Positions 1-6,041 of a stretch of DNA of 7,806 bases are shown in pieces. Source of the DNA: Veillonellaceae bacterium (GTDB lineage: Bacteria > Bacillota_C > Negativicutes > Veillonellales > Veillonellaceae); the NCBI GenBank assembly GCA_902834965.1, contig CADFKY010000043.1, positions 1 through 7,806 on the forward strand, written 5' to 3'. The position numbers and the translations under genes were made by a program. The notes under the pieces are model-generated. The model had not been told where the DNA came from and made no database searches. It saw only the letters and a program-made list of their open reading frames with translations. The first letter of the stretch is position 1. Every line of letters begins with the position of its first letter.

Positions 1-782
1 TTCCATTACAGGATGCTGAAAAAATTGAAATGTTATGGAAACATTCCAATGGATCAACGAGTGAACTCTTTCTAAATATGGCTAAACTACTTTCACAGGT
101 AAGTCATAGCATGAGTTTATTCTTAGCACCAGCCCATGATAGAGCATTAATCAAATACATTCATGTATTACCGCTAGATAGTCATCAAGCCATTATGGTA
201 GTTATTACTGAAACAGGAGCACTCGATAATGAGTTGATGTACTTTGGTGAAAGTGTTTCACCAGAGCTTTTACAAAGTCTAGCCATACAATTTAGCAATG
301 CACTACAGAATGTAAGTATTGGTCATGTAACGGCTGAGGCCTTAGGATCTATATTGGTCCATATGGAAGGACCGCAGGGAATTTTATTAATCCTTTCGGA
401 GACATTATTACGAGCTATTAATAAACGTAAGTTGTTCTATTCGGTAGGTACCACAGAGTTGTTAAATCAACCAGAGTTTAAGTCTGTTGAGAAGGTACAA
501 CCCTTGCTTTCCTTAGTGGAAGAACAAAATCAATTAGGACAGTTATTAAAAGATGATTCTCCAACACCTGTTAAGGTCAAGATTGGTATTGAGAATGAAA
601 CTGAAGCGCTACATTCAATGAGTGTGGTACAAGCTGATTTTACGAATCAAGATCAGCCTATCGGAACTCTTGCTATTCTTGGTCCAACGCGGATGGAATA
701 CGGACGTATCATCGGCATGTTGTCCCATATGAAACATATAATGGAAACTATGGTAAAAGAACAAAACAGAAAGGGCAAATAA
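1..782 (+). CDS. hrcA: Heat-inducible transcription repressor HrcA, 5' end missing
   Basis: The reading frame is open from the first complete codon at base 3, with no start inside the window, so this is the C-terminal 259 residues of a protein that is usually about 340. The missing 80-90 residues would carry the DNA-binding winged helix. What is visible is the GAF-like dimerisation region and the family's C-terminal signature: VKIGIENE near 585-600 and ILGPTRMEYGRII at about 678-716. HrcA is known to bind the CIRCE inverted repeat and repress the groE and dnaK operons, with its activity maintained by GroEL. An internal ATG at base 30 is not the true start, because the homologous frame continues upstream of it. 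The stop codon shares one base with the grpE start (TAATG), implying co-translation. The identification is secure; only completeness is limited by the window edge. Confidence 0.95.
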   Translation, partial: PLQDAEKIEMLWKHSNGSTSELFLNMAKLLSQVSHSMSLFLAPAHDRALIKYIHVLPLDSHQAIMVVITETGALDNELMYFGESVSPELLQSLAIQFSNALQNVSIGHVTAEALGSILVHMEGPQGILLILSETLLRAINKRKLFYSVGTTELLNQPEFKSVEKVQPLLSLVEEQNQLGQLLKDDSPTPVKVKIGIENETEALHSMSVVQADFTNQDQPIGTLAILGPTRMEYGRIIGMLSHMKHIMETMVKEQNRKGK

Positions 783-1327
783 TGGCTGAAGAACAAGACA
801 TTAAACAAGAAACAGTGGAGGAAACAGAGGATACTACGAATGTAGAGGAACTAACTGTTGAAAAAACTGAAGAAGCTGTGGCTGATGCTGCTCAAGTGTT
901 AGAAGAACTTAAAGCCGACTTTGATAATCGATATAAACGGTTACAAGCGGACTTTGAAAACTTCAAACGTCGTACTAACCAAGAAAAAGAGCAACTTGCT
1001 GGATATGTAAAAGGGGATGTATTAACGGACCTTCTTCCTGTATTGGATAACTTTGAACGGGCCGTTCAAAGTCCTGCAGAAGGGGAAGCAAAAGTATTCC
1101 TCGATGGATTCATTATGATTCATCAAAATTTGATGGCTATGTTATCTAAACATGGTTTAGCTGTTATTGAAGCTGTGGGTCAACCATTTGATCCAAATTT
1201 CCATCAAGCGATTATGCGTGTACCGTCAGATGAATATGAATCCGATACGGTGTGTGAAGTTTTGCAAACTGGTTATACTGTTGATGGTCGTTGTATACGT
1301 CCAGCAATGGTAAAAGTTGTTGAATAG
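782..1327 (+). CDS. grpE: Nucleotide exchange factor GrpE
   Basis: This 181-residue protein has the usual GrpE layout. Residues 1-35 are very acidic and probably disordered. A long heptad-rich helix that forms the dimer coiled coil follows at about 36-75 (RYKRLQADFENFKRR at 50-64). Next come the conserved LPVLDNFERA at 85-94 and the C-terminal beta-wing signature GQPFDPNFHQAIMRV (133-147), with the terminal RPAMVKVV. GrpE is known to open the DnaK nucleotide-binding domain, releasing ADP so that ATP can rebind and the client can leave; in some species it also acts as a thermosensor. The start is supported by the SD-like AGAAAGGG at 768-775, six bases before the ATG, and by the one-base overlap with hrcA. 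A long inverted repeat at 1050-1072 lies in the DNFERAVQS codons. Confidence 0.97.
   Translation: MAEEQDIKQETVEETEDTTNVEELTVEKTEEAVADAAQVLEELKADFDNRYKRLQADFENFKRRTNQEKEQLAGYVKGDVLTDLLPVLDNFERAVQSPAEGEAKVFLDGFIMIHQNLMAMLSKHGLAVIEAVGQPFDPNFHQAIMRVPSDEYESDTVCEVLQTGYTVDGRCIRPAMVKVVE
1050..1072. repeat. 23-base inverted repeat within grpE
   Basis: ACTTTGAACGG (1050-1060) and CCGTTCAAAGT (1062-1072) are perfect 11-base complements around a single G at 1061. In RNA they would form a 10-bp stem with a three-base loop. It lies in the codons of the conserved DNFERAVQS segment, so the left arm is partly fixed by the protein. No U-run follows, so it is not a terminator. Its presence is certain; any function is unknown. 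Confidence 0.85.
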
Positions 1328-1340
1328 ATTATAAAGTTTT

Positions 1341-1346
1341 AGGAGG
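1341..1346 (+). promoter_or_regulatory. Consensus Shine-Dalgarno site of dnaK
   Basis: AGGAGG, the full anti-SD complement, lies eight bases before the dnaK ATG in the 27-bp grpE-dnaK gap. It is the best SD match among the genes in the window. That fits DnaK being needed in large excess over HrcA and GrpE from the same transcript. No convincing promoter or CIRCE element is in this gap. Confidence 0.9.
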
Positions 1347-1354
1347 TATATATT

Positions 1355-3196
1355 ATGGCAAAGGTAATTGGTATTGATTTAGGGACAACAAACTCTTGTG
1401 TTGCTGTTATGGAAGGCGGCGAACCTACGGTTATTACAAATCAAGAAGGCGCACGTACAACTCCTTCCGTTGTTGGGTTTGCAAAAAATGGAGAACGTTT
1501 AGTTGGTCAATTGGCTAAACGTCAAGCTGTATCCAACCCAGAAAACACAATCATTTCTATTAAACGTCACATGGGTACAGACTACAAAGTAACTGTAGAA
1601 GGTAAATCTTATACTCCTCAAGAAATTTCTGCTATGATTCTTCAAAAAATCAAAGCTGATGCAGAAGCTTACTTGGGCGAACCTGTAAAACAAGCTGTTA
1701 TTACAGTTCCTGCATACTTTACAGATGCTCAACGTCAAGCTACAAAAGACGCTGGTGCCATTGCAGGTCTTGAAGTACTTCGTATCATCAACGAACCTAC
1801 AGCAGCTGCTCTTGCATATGGTGTAGATAAAGATGAAGACGGTAAAGTTCTTGTATTTGACCTTGGTGGTGGTACATTCGACGTATCTATCCTTGAACTT
1901 GGTGATGGCGTATTTGAAGTATTGGCAACATCTGGTAATAACCATCTTGGTGGCGATGACTTCGACCAACGCATTATGAACTACCTTATTGAAGAATTCA
2001 AAAAAGAAACTGGTATCGATTTATCCAATGATAAATTAGCTGATCAACGTTTAAAAGAAGCTGCTGAAAAAGCTAAAATTGAATTGTCTGGCGTAGCTAG
2101 CACAAATATCAACTTGCCATTTATCACAGCTGATGCTACTGGTCCTAAACATTTGGATGTAACATTGACTCGTGCTAAATTTGAAGAATTAACTGCTGAT
2201 TTGGTACAAGCTACAATCGAACCTACTCGTAAAGCTATGAACGATGCTGGTTTATCTGCATCCGATATCGATAAAGTATTGTTAGTTGGTGGTTCTAGCC
2301 GTATTCCAGCTGTACAAGAAGCTATTAAAAAAGTATTGGGTAAAGAACCAACTAAAAACGTTAACCCTGATGAATGTGTAGCTATCGGTGCTGCTATTCA
2401 AGGTGGTGTATTAGTAGGTGAAGTAAAAGACGTATTGTTACTTGATGTAACTCCATTGTCTCTTGGTATCGAAACAATGGGTGGTGTATTCACACGTATT
2501 ATTGATCGTAACACTACAATTCCTACATCTAAATCTCAAGTATTCTCCACTGCAGCAGATAACCAACCATCTGTAGATATCCATGTATTGCAAGGTGAAC
2601 GTGAGTTCGCAGCAGATAATAAAACATTGGGTCGCTTCAACTTGGATGGTATCCCAGCAGCTCCTCGTGGGGTTCCTCAAATCGAAGTAACATTCGACAT
2701 CGATGCTAACGGTATCGTACACGTAAAAGCTAAAGATTTAGGTACTCAAAAAGAACAAAAAATTACAATTACTTCTTCTAGCGGCTTAAAAGAAGACGAA
2801 ATCGAACGCATGGTTAAAGAAGCTGAAGCTCATGCAGCAGAAGATAAAGCTAGAAAAGAAGAATTAGATGTTAAAAACAATGCAGATTCCTTGGTATACC
2901 AAGCTGAAAAAGCGTTGAAAGAACTTGATGGTAAAGGCGATACTGCTTTATTAAAAGAAGTTGAAGAAGCAAAAGATAAATTGAAAAAATCTATCGAAGC
3001 TGGCAACATCGAAGACATCAAAAAAGATAGTGAAGCTTTGGAACAACCATTACATAAATTAGCAGAACAAATGTATGCAGCAGCACAACAAGCTCAACAA
3101 GCAGCTGGTGGTGCAGATCAAGGTCAACAACAAACTAAATCTGATGACAATGTAGTTGATGCTGATTACACAGTAGTGGATGACGACAAGAAATAA
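1355..3196 (+). CDS. dnaK: Molecular chaperone DnaK (Hsp70)
   Basis: A full-length Hsp70 of 613 residues. The ATPase domain spans about 1-355, with the phosphate-1 loop [10 protein letters not shown] (5-14), lysine 70 in SIKRHMG, phosphate-2 [12 protein letters not shown] (167-178) and the adenosine motif [12 protein letters not shown] (309-320). The interdomain linker [13 protein letters not shown] is at 359-371. The beta-sandwich substrate domain follows to about 475 and the helical lid to about 580. The tail is rich in Gln and Ala and ends [14 protein letters not shown], which resembles the usual acidic DnaK tail. The protein binds exposed hydrophobic segments of unfolded clients in the cytoplasm, with DnaJ stimulating ATP hydrolysis and GrpE exchanging nucleotide. 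The segment after residue 70 is about 24 residues shorter than in E. coli DnaK, the form typical of Gram-positives. Codon use looks strongly biased, as expected for high expression. Confidence 0.99.
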   Translation: MAKVIGIDLGTTNSCVAVMEGGEPTVITNQEGARTTPSVVGFAKNGERLVGQLAKRQAVSNPENTIISIKRHMGTDYKVTVEGKSYTPQEISAMILQKIKADAEAYLGEPVKQAVITVPAYFTDAQRQATKDAGAIAGLEVLRIINEPTAAALAYGVDKDEDGKVLVFDLGGGTFDVSILELGDGVFEVLATSGNNHLGGDDFDQRIMNYLIEEFKKETGIDLSNDKLADQRLKEAAEKAKIELSGVASTNINLPFITADATGPKHLDVTLTRAKFEELTADLVQATIEPTRKAMNDAGLSASDIDKVLLVGGSSRIPAVQEAIKKVLGKEPTKNVNPDECVAIGAAIQGGVLVGEVKDVLLLDVTPLSLGIETMGGVFTRIIDRNTTIPTSKSQVFSTAADNQPSVDIHVLQGEREFAADNKTLGRFNLDGIPAAPRGVPQIEVTFDIDANGIVHVKAKDLGTQKEQKITITSSSGLKEDEIERMVKEAEAHAAEDKARKEELDVKNNADSLVYQAEKALKELDGKGDTALLKEVEEAKDKLKKSIEAGNIEDIKKDSEALEQPLHKLAEQMYAAAQQAQQAAGGADQGQQQTKSDDNVVDADYTVVDDDKK

Positions 3197-3212
3197 GAAG
3201 GGTTGGTAACTA

Positions 3213-4370
3213 ATGGCACGTGATTATTATGACATCCTAGGGGTTAGCAAAAATGCCTCTCAAGATGAAATCAAAAAAGCCTTCCGTAAAAAGGCACGCC
3301 AATACCATCCAGATGTAAATAAAGATAATCCAAAGGAAGCGGAAGCAAAGTTTAAAGAAGCTAACGAAGCTTACGAAGTATTGTCTGATGAAACTAAAAA
3401 AGCTCAATATGACCAATTCGGCCACGACGCCTTCAAACAAGGAGGCGGCGCTGGCGCCGGTGGTTTCCAAGGTGGCTTTGGCGGTTTCGGTGGTCAAGCT
3501 GGGGGCTTTGGTGATATCTTTGGCGATATTTTTGGTGGCATGTTTGGCGGTGGTCGCCAGCAACAAGGACCTCAAAAAGGTAATGATTTGCGCGAAGATA
3601 TTGATATTTCCTTTGAAGATGCAGCTTTTGGTAAATCTATGGAAATAGAAGTGCATCGTCATGAAGAATGTGATCACTGTCATGGTACTGGTGGTGAACC
3701 AGGATCTCGTGTCGATACTTGTCCAAACTGTCATGGTTCTGGTCAAGAAGCGGTTATTCAAAATACTCCATTTGGACGTATGCAGTCCGTTCGCACTTGT
3801 TCCCGCTGTCATGGTACGGGTAAAAGCATTGAAAAACCTTGCTCTAAATGCCGTGGTACTGGTGAAATGTTGGCTAAACGGAAGATTTCCATTAAGATTC
3901 CAGCTGGTGTAGATAGCGGATCTCGTTTACGTGTAGCTAATGAAGGGGAACCTGGTATTTTAGGCGGTCCTAAAGGGGATCTCTATGTATATATCTTTGT
4001 TCGTCCTCACAAGGAATTTGAACGAAATGGTAATGACGTTATTAGCCGTGTAAATATTAGCTTTGCTCAAGCTGCTCTTGGTGCGACTATACAAGTTAAC
4101 ACTTTAGATGGTAAAGTAGAGTTAAAGATTCCGGAAGGTACTCAAACGGGAACGGCATTCCGCGTAAAGGGCAAAGGTATTCCATATTTGCGAAACCCTA
4201 AACAACGGGGGGACCAACATATTGTAGTAACTGTCCAAACGCCTAAGAAGTTGACAGACACTCAACGTGAGTTATTATTACGCTTTGCAAATGAAAGTAA
4301 CGAAGATGTAAATAACTTACAAGTGAGCAAGAGTCTCTTTGAAAAAATTAAGGACTGTTTGACTAAATGA
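3213..4370 (+). CDS. dnaJ: Type I J-domain co-chaperone DnaJ (Hsp40)
   Basis: This 385-residue protein has every type I DnaJ domain in order. The J domain is at about 4-70, with the catalytic HPD at 32-34. A Gly/Phe-rich linker covers about 77-114. The zinc-binding cysteine-rich domain has four CxxC motifs: C153/C156, C170/C173, C196/C199 and C210/C213, three of them followed by HG and one by RG. C-terminal substrate-binding domains run from about 225 to 350. DnaJ delivers clients to DnaK and triggers ATP hydrolysis through the HPD loop; the zinc domain adds thiol and holdase activity. The start follows GAAGGG at 3197-3202 with a 10-base gap, immediately after the dnaK stop, so it should be translated from the dnaK message. 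A promoter-like sequence for the downstream genes lies in its last 120 bases. No anomaly in the reading frame was seen. Confidence 0.98.
   Translation: MARDYYDILGVSKNASQDEIKKAFRKKARQYHPDVNKDNPKEAEAKFKEANEAYEVLSDETKKAQYDQFGHDAFKQGGGAGAGGFQGGFGGFGGQAGGFGDIFGDIFGGMFGGGRQQQGPQKGNDLREDIDISFEDAAFGKSMEIEVHRHEECDHCHGTGGEPGSRVDTCPNCHGSGQEAVIQNTPFGRMQSVRTCSRCHGTGKSIEKPCSKCRGTGEMLAKRKISIKIPAGVDSGSRLRVANEGEPGILGGPKGDLYVYIFVRPHKEFERNGNDVISRVNISFAQAALGATIQVNTLDGKVELKIPEGTQTGTAFRVKGKGIPYLRNPKQRGDQHIVVTVQTPKKLTDTQRELLLRFANESNEDVNNLQVSKSLFEKIKDCLTK
4251..4278 (+). promoter_or_regulatory. Candidate internal sigma-A promoter within the dnaJ 3' end
   Basis: A perfect -35 box TTGACA (4251-4256) is followed after 16 bases by TATTAT (4273-4278), five of six matches to the -10 consensus. 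Transcription would start near 4285 and give a leader of about 140 nt before prmA. The spacer contains a small inverted repeat, ACTCA/TGAGT. The residues encoded here ([12 protein letters not shown]) are conserved in DnaJ, so the match could be coincidental in an AT-rich gene. Function is inferred only. Confidence 0.35.
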
Positions 4371-4377
4371 ACAGCTC

Positions 4378-4406
4378 ATGTGAAGGAATGGTTTGTTCCA
4401 TCACAT
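4378..4406 (+). promoter_or_regulatory. Hairpin in the dnaJ-prmA gap
   Basis: An inverted repeat begins eight bases after the dnaJ stop. ATGTGA (4378-4383) pairs with TCACAT (4401-4406), there is an A-A mismatch, and GGAA (4385-4388) pairs with TTCC (4396-4399) around a 7-base loop. No U-run follows, so it is not a standard intrinsic terminator. An alternative pairing of GGAATG (4385-4390) with CATTCC (4404-4409) is also possible. It lies just upstream of the prmA SD and could be a 3' stabiliser for the chaperone message or part of a prmA leader. Confidence 0.5.
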
Positions 4407-4413
4407 TCCCTAT

Positions 4414-4420
4414 AAAGGAG
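4414..4420 (+). promoter_or_regulatory. Shine-Dalgarno site that fixes the prmA start
   Basis: AAAGGAG lies five bases before the ATG at 4426 and selects that codon over a TTG at 4393, which has no SD and falls inside the preceding hairpin. The same seven bases can pair with CTCTTTT at 4484-4490 (one G-U pair), the descending arm of the terminator-like hairpin in early prmA. That pairing is a possible alternative fold. Confidence 0.85.
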
Positions 4421-4425
4421 CATAT

Positions 4426-5289
4426 ATGCAATGGATAGAAGTATCCATTGTCTGTGAAAGAGTAGCCACCGATGAGGTGACTACTCTTTTTGACGATTAT
4501 GCAGACAATGGAATTATAGAAGAAGATGTTGAAAATCAGCCTAATTTAATAAAATTGTCTATGTACAGTGATCCATCACTAGATGCCGATATGGTTAAGT
4601 CTGATTTGAAAAAACGTCTTACAGAAGCAAATATTGGAATTATATCGATAGATACACATATTCTTGATGAGTCAACTTGGTTAAACTCTTGGCAACAGTA
4701 TATTGAACCTACAGAAATTTTACCTAACTTAGTCATTAAACCAGCATGGCAGGAATACAATAATGTAGATAATAAAATTATTATTGAAATCGATTCAGAT
4801 ATTTCCTTTGGTACCGGGTCTCATGAGACAACACGGACTTGTGCAGAGTTATTAAAATCCTATAGTAAATCTATGGATCTTGATACAGTTACTTGTTTGG
4901 ATATTGGTACTGGCACAGGTATTCTTTTATTAGTAGCAGCCCATTTAGGTATTAAAAATTTAGTTGGTATAGATATAGAAGAGTATGCTGCAAATCAAGC
5001 TAGAATTAACTGTGAGAATAATCATGTATCTGCTGAAATCATTTGTGGTAATTTGGATAGTGATTTCAATGGTACTGCCCAATTAATTTTAGCTAATCTA
5101 ACAGTGGATCCCCTTAAAATACTATTACCTCAAATTGGTAAGAAACTGGATGATAGGGGCATTTTGATTATTAGTGGCATTATTGATGATCGTTATGATG
5201 AAATCATGCCATATATTGAGGCTCATTGGCATATTATTGAGGAGCGCGTTGCAGGGCCTTGGCATACGTTTGCGCTAGAAAAACGATGA
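4426..5289 (+). CDS. prmA: Ribosomal protein L11 methyltransferase PrmA
   Basis: The 287-residue product is close to the usual family length of about 290-310. The N-terminal substrate-recognition domain opens with MQWIEVSI, the typical PrmA start. The class I SAM-dependent methyltransferase domain has the family motif FGTGSHETT (128-136), the SAM-binding LDIGTGTGIL (158-167), the acidic loop GIDIEEYA (181-188) that should contact the SAM ribose, and ANL (223-225) at the usual active-site position. PrmA trimethylates amino groups of L11 on or before ribosome assembly; loss is generally tolerated. The ATG at 4426 is preferred because of its SD and homology, which removes 11 residues from the longest frame. 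The first 22 codons contain two hairpins, the second followed by five Ts. The stop overlaps the rsmE start. Identification is firm; which L11 residues are modified cannot be told. Confidence 0.95.
   Translation: MQWIEVSIVCERVATDEVTTLFDDYADNGIIEEDVENQPNLIKLSMYSDPSLDADMVKSDLKKRLTEANIGIISIDTHILDESTWLNSWQQYIEPTEILPNLVIKPAWQEYNNVDNKIIIEIDSDISFGTGSHETTRTCAELLKSYSKSMDLDTVTCLDIGTGTGILLLVAAHLGIKNLVGIDIEEYAANQARINCENNHVSAEIICGNLDSDFNGTAQLILANLTVDPLKILLPQIGKKLDDRGILIISGIIDDRYDEIMPYIEAHWHIIEERVAGPWHTFALEKR
4429..4450 (+). promoter_or_regulatory. Perfect 9-bp hairpin at prmA codons 2-9
   Basis: CAATGGATA (4429-4437) and TATCCATTG (4442-4450) form a perfect 9-bp stem with loop GAAG, starting directly after the ATG; G4428-U4451 could add a wobble pair. 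An initiating ribosome would have to open it. It encodes the conserved QWIEVSI, so protein constraint explains part but not all of the base choice. A role in limiting prmA translation is inferred. Confidence 0.55.
4457..4491 (+). terminator. Intrinsic-terminator-like hairpin inside the prmA coding sequence
   Basis: AAAGAGTAG (4457-4465) pairs with CTACTCTTT (4481-4489); after a C-A mismatch, CACC (4467-4470) pairs with GGTG (4476-4479) around a 5-base loop GATGA. Five Ts follow the GC-containing stem at 4487-4491. This is the form of an intrinsic terminator, yet it spans prmA codons 11-22. The residues here (ERVATDEVTTLF) are not a strongly conserved part of PrmA, so the pairing is not easily explained by protein sequence. 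Translating ribosomes would mask it, so termination would depend on poor prmA initiation. The structure is visible; activity is inferred. Confidence 0.5.
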
Positions 5290-6017
5290 AAAAGATTTTT
5301 ATTCCTACACCATTAGATGAAATAATAGAATTACCAAAAAATGTGACCCATCATGTACTACATGTATTTCGCCATAATATGGAGAAGCCTATAACTGTAA
5401 CCGGCAGCGACAATCGTTGTGGTACATATCAAATTACAGCAGAAGTAGACGGTAAAGCTCAAGCAAAACTGATTGAATATGTAGATGCAAATCTAGCATC
5501 GTATCGTACTATTCTAGTTCAATCATTATTAAAAGGTGAAAAGCTAGAATGGGTGTTACAAAAGGCGACGGAGTTAAATGTGGATACAATTTATCTTGTG
5601 CCCACAGCTAACTGCGTAGCTAAATATGATGAAAAAAAGCTTCAATCAAAAGTAAATCGTTGGGAAAAAATAATGCTAGAAGCAGCTCAACAATGTGGAC
5701 GAAATCACTTGCCTACACTCGTAGTAGGAGAGACGCTTTTACAAGCATTAGACATTGAATCTGAGGCGTTGAAATTGGTAGCCTATGAAAATGAAGCAGG
5801 GCAGACTATCAAAGATGTACTTAAAACTTTACATTCCGATAAGTCTGTAACTGATGTTTTAATTTGTATAGGTCCTGAAGGGGGCTATCAAGAGAAGGAA
5901 ATCAATGCTATTATAAAATATGGTGGAAAATCAGTATCGCTAGGAAATACAATTTTACGGGCTGAAACTGCTGCTATTGGATCGTTAGCGATGATTCAAT
6001 ATGAATTAGAATTATAA
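5286..6017 (+). CDS. rsmE: 16S rRNA (uracil-1498-N3) methyltransferase RsmE
   Basis: A 243-residue SPOUT-class methyltransferase, the normal length for RsmE. The N-terminal PUA-like RNA-binding domain (about 1-70) opens with MKKIFIP and has HHVLHVFR at 22-29. The knotted SAM-binding domain has LLKGEKLEWVLQKATEL (81-97), EAAQQCGR (132-139), IGPEGGYQEKEI (195-206) and the trefoil-knot signature SLGNTILRAETAA (218-230). RsmE methylates N3 of U1498 in helix 44 of 16S rRNA, near the decoding site, in assembled 30S subunits. The ATG lies inside the prmA stop region (ATGA), and no good SD stands just before it, so initiation probably depends on ribosomes finishing prmA. A TTG at 5259 would extend the frame by nine residues, but family alignment argues against it. 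No missing motifs. Confidence 0.95.
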   Translation: MKKIFIPTPLDEIIELPKNVTHHVLHVFRHNMEKPITVTGSDNRCGTYQITAEVDGKAQAKLIEYVDANLASYRTILVQSLLKGEKLEWVLQKATELNVDTIYLVPTANCVAKYDEKKLQSKVNRWEKIMLEAAQQCGRNHLPTLVVGETLLQALDIESEALKLVAYENEAGQTIKDVLKTLHSDKSVTDVLICIGPEGGYQEKEINAIIKYGGKSVSLGNTILRAETAAIGSLAMIQYELEL

Positions 6018-6041
6018 ATAAAATACGAATAGAGAGGTGCA

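Noticed and set aside
123..150. CIRCE-like pair TTAGCACCA ... GAGCATTAA inside hrcA
   Set aside because: Only about 7/9 and 6/9 matches to the CIRCE arms and a spacer one base too long. The left arm encodes the conserved LAP residues of HrcA, so coding explains it.
1121..1135. 15-base inverted repeat CATCAAA-A-TTTGATG in grpE
   Set aside because: 7-base arms are expected about once by chance in a window of this size and composition.
1330..1335. TATAAA before dnaK as a possible separate promoter
   Set aside because: No acceptable -35 box 16-18 bases upstream.
1499..1969. Long open frame on the - strand within dnaK (156 codons)
   Set aside because: Its translation is rich in Cys, Phe and Thr with no family resemblance. 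It mirrors biased dnaK codons and has no supported start.
3446..3459. GC-rich inverted repeat CGGCGC/GCGCCG in dnaJ
   Set aside because: Follows from Gly/Ala codons of the Gly-rich linker; only a two-base centre and no flanking signal.
3237..3812. Long open frame on the - strand within dnaJ (191 codons)
   Set aside because: Shadow of the dnaJ J-domain and Gly-rich codons, low-complexity translation, no promoter or SD.
3678..3862. Four similar DNA segments of the type TGTCATGGTACTGG
   Set aside because: They encode the four CxxC zinc motifs (three CHG, one CRG) of DnaJ, so they are protein repeats, not a mobile or CRISPR-type array.
3388..3912. Two + strand open frames overlapping dnaJ in another frame
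   Set aside because: Hydrophobic repeats come from Gly-rich and CxxCHGTG codons read out of frame; dnaJ itself is intact.
4393..4425. TTG start extending PrmA by 11 residues
   Set aside because: No SD before it, it lies in the intergenic hairpin, and PrmA homologues begin at the MxW of the ATG with the good SD.
5259..5285. TTG start extending RsmE by nine residues
   Set aside because: RsmE family proteins begin at the MKKIFIP-type sequence, and the ATGA overlap with prmA is typical of coupled genes.
5511..5550. Inverted repeat ATTCTAG ... CTAGAAT in rsmE
   Set aside because: Short arms with a loop of over 20 bases, fully inside coding sequence, near chance expectation.
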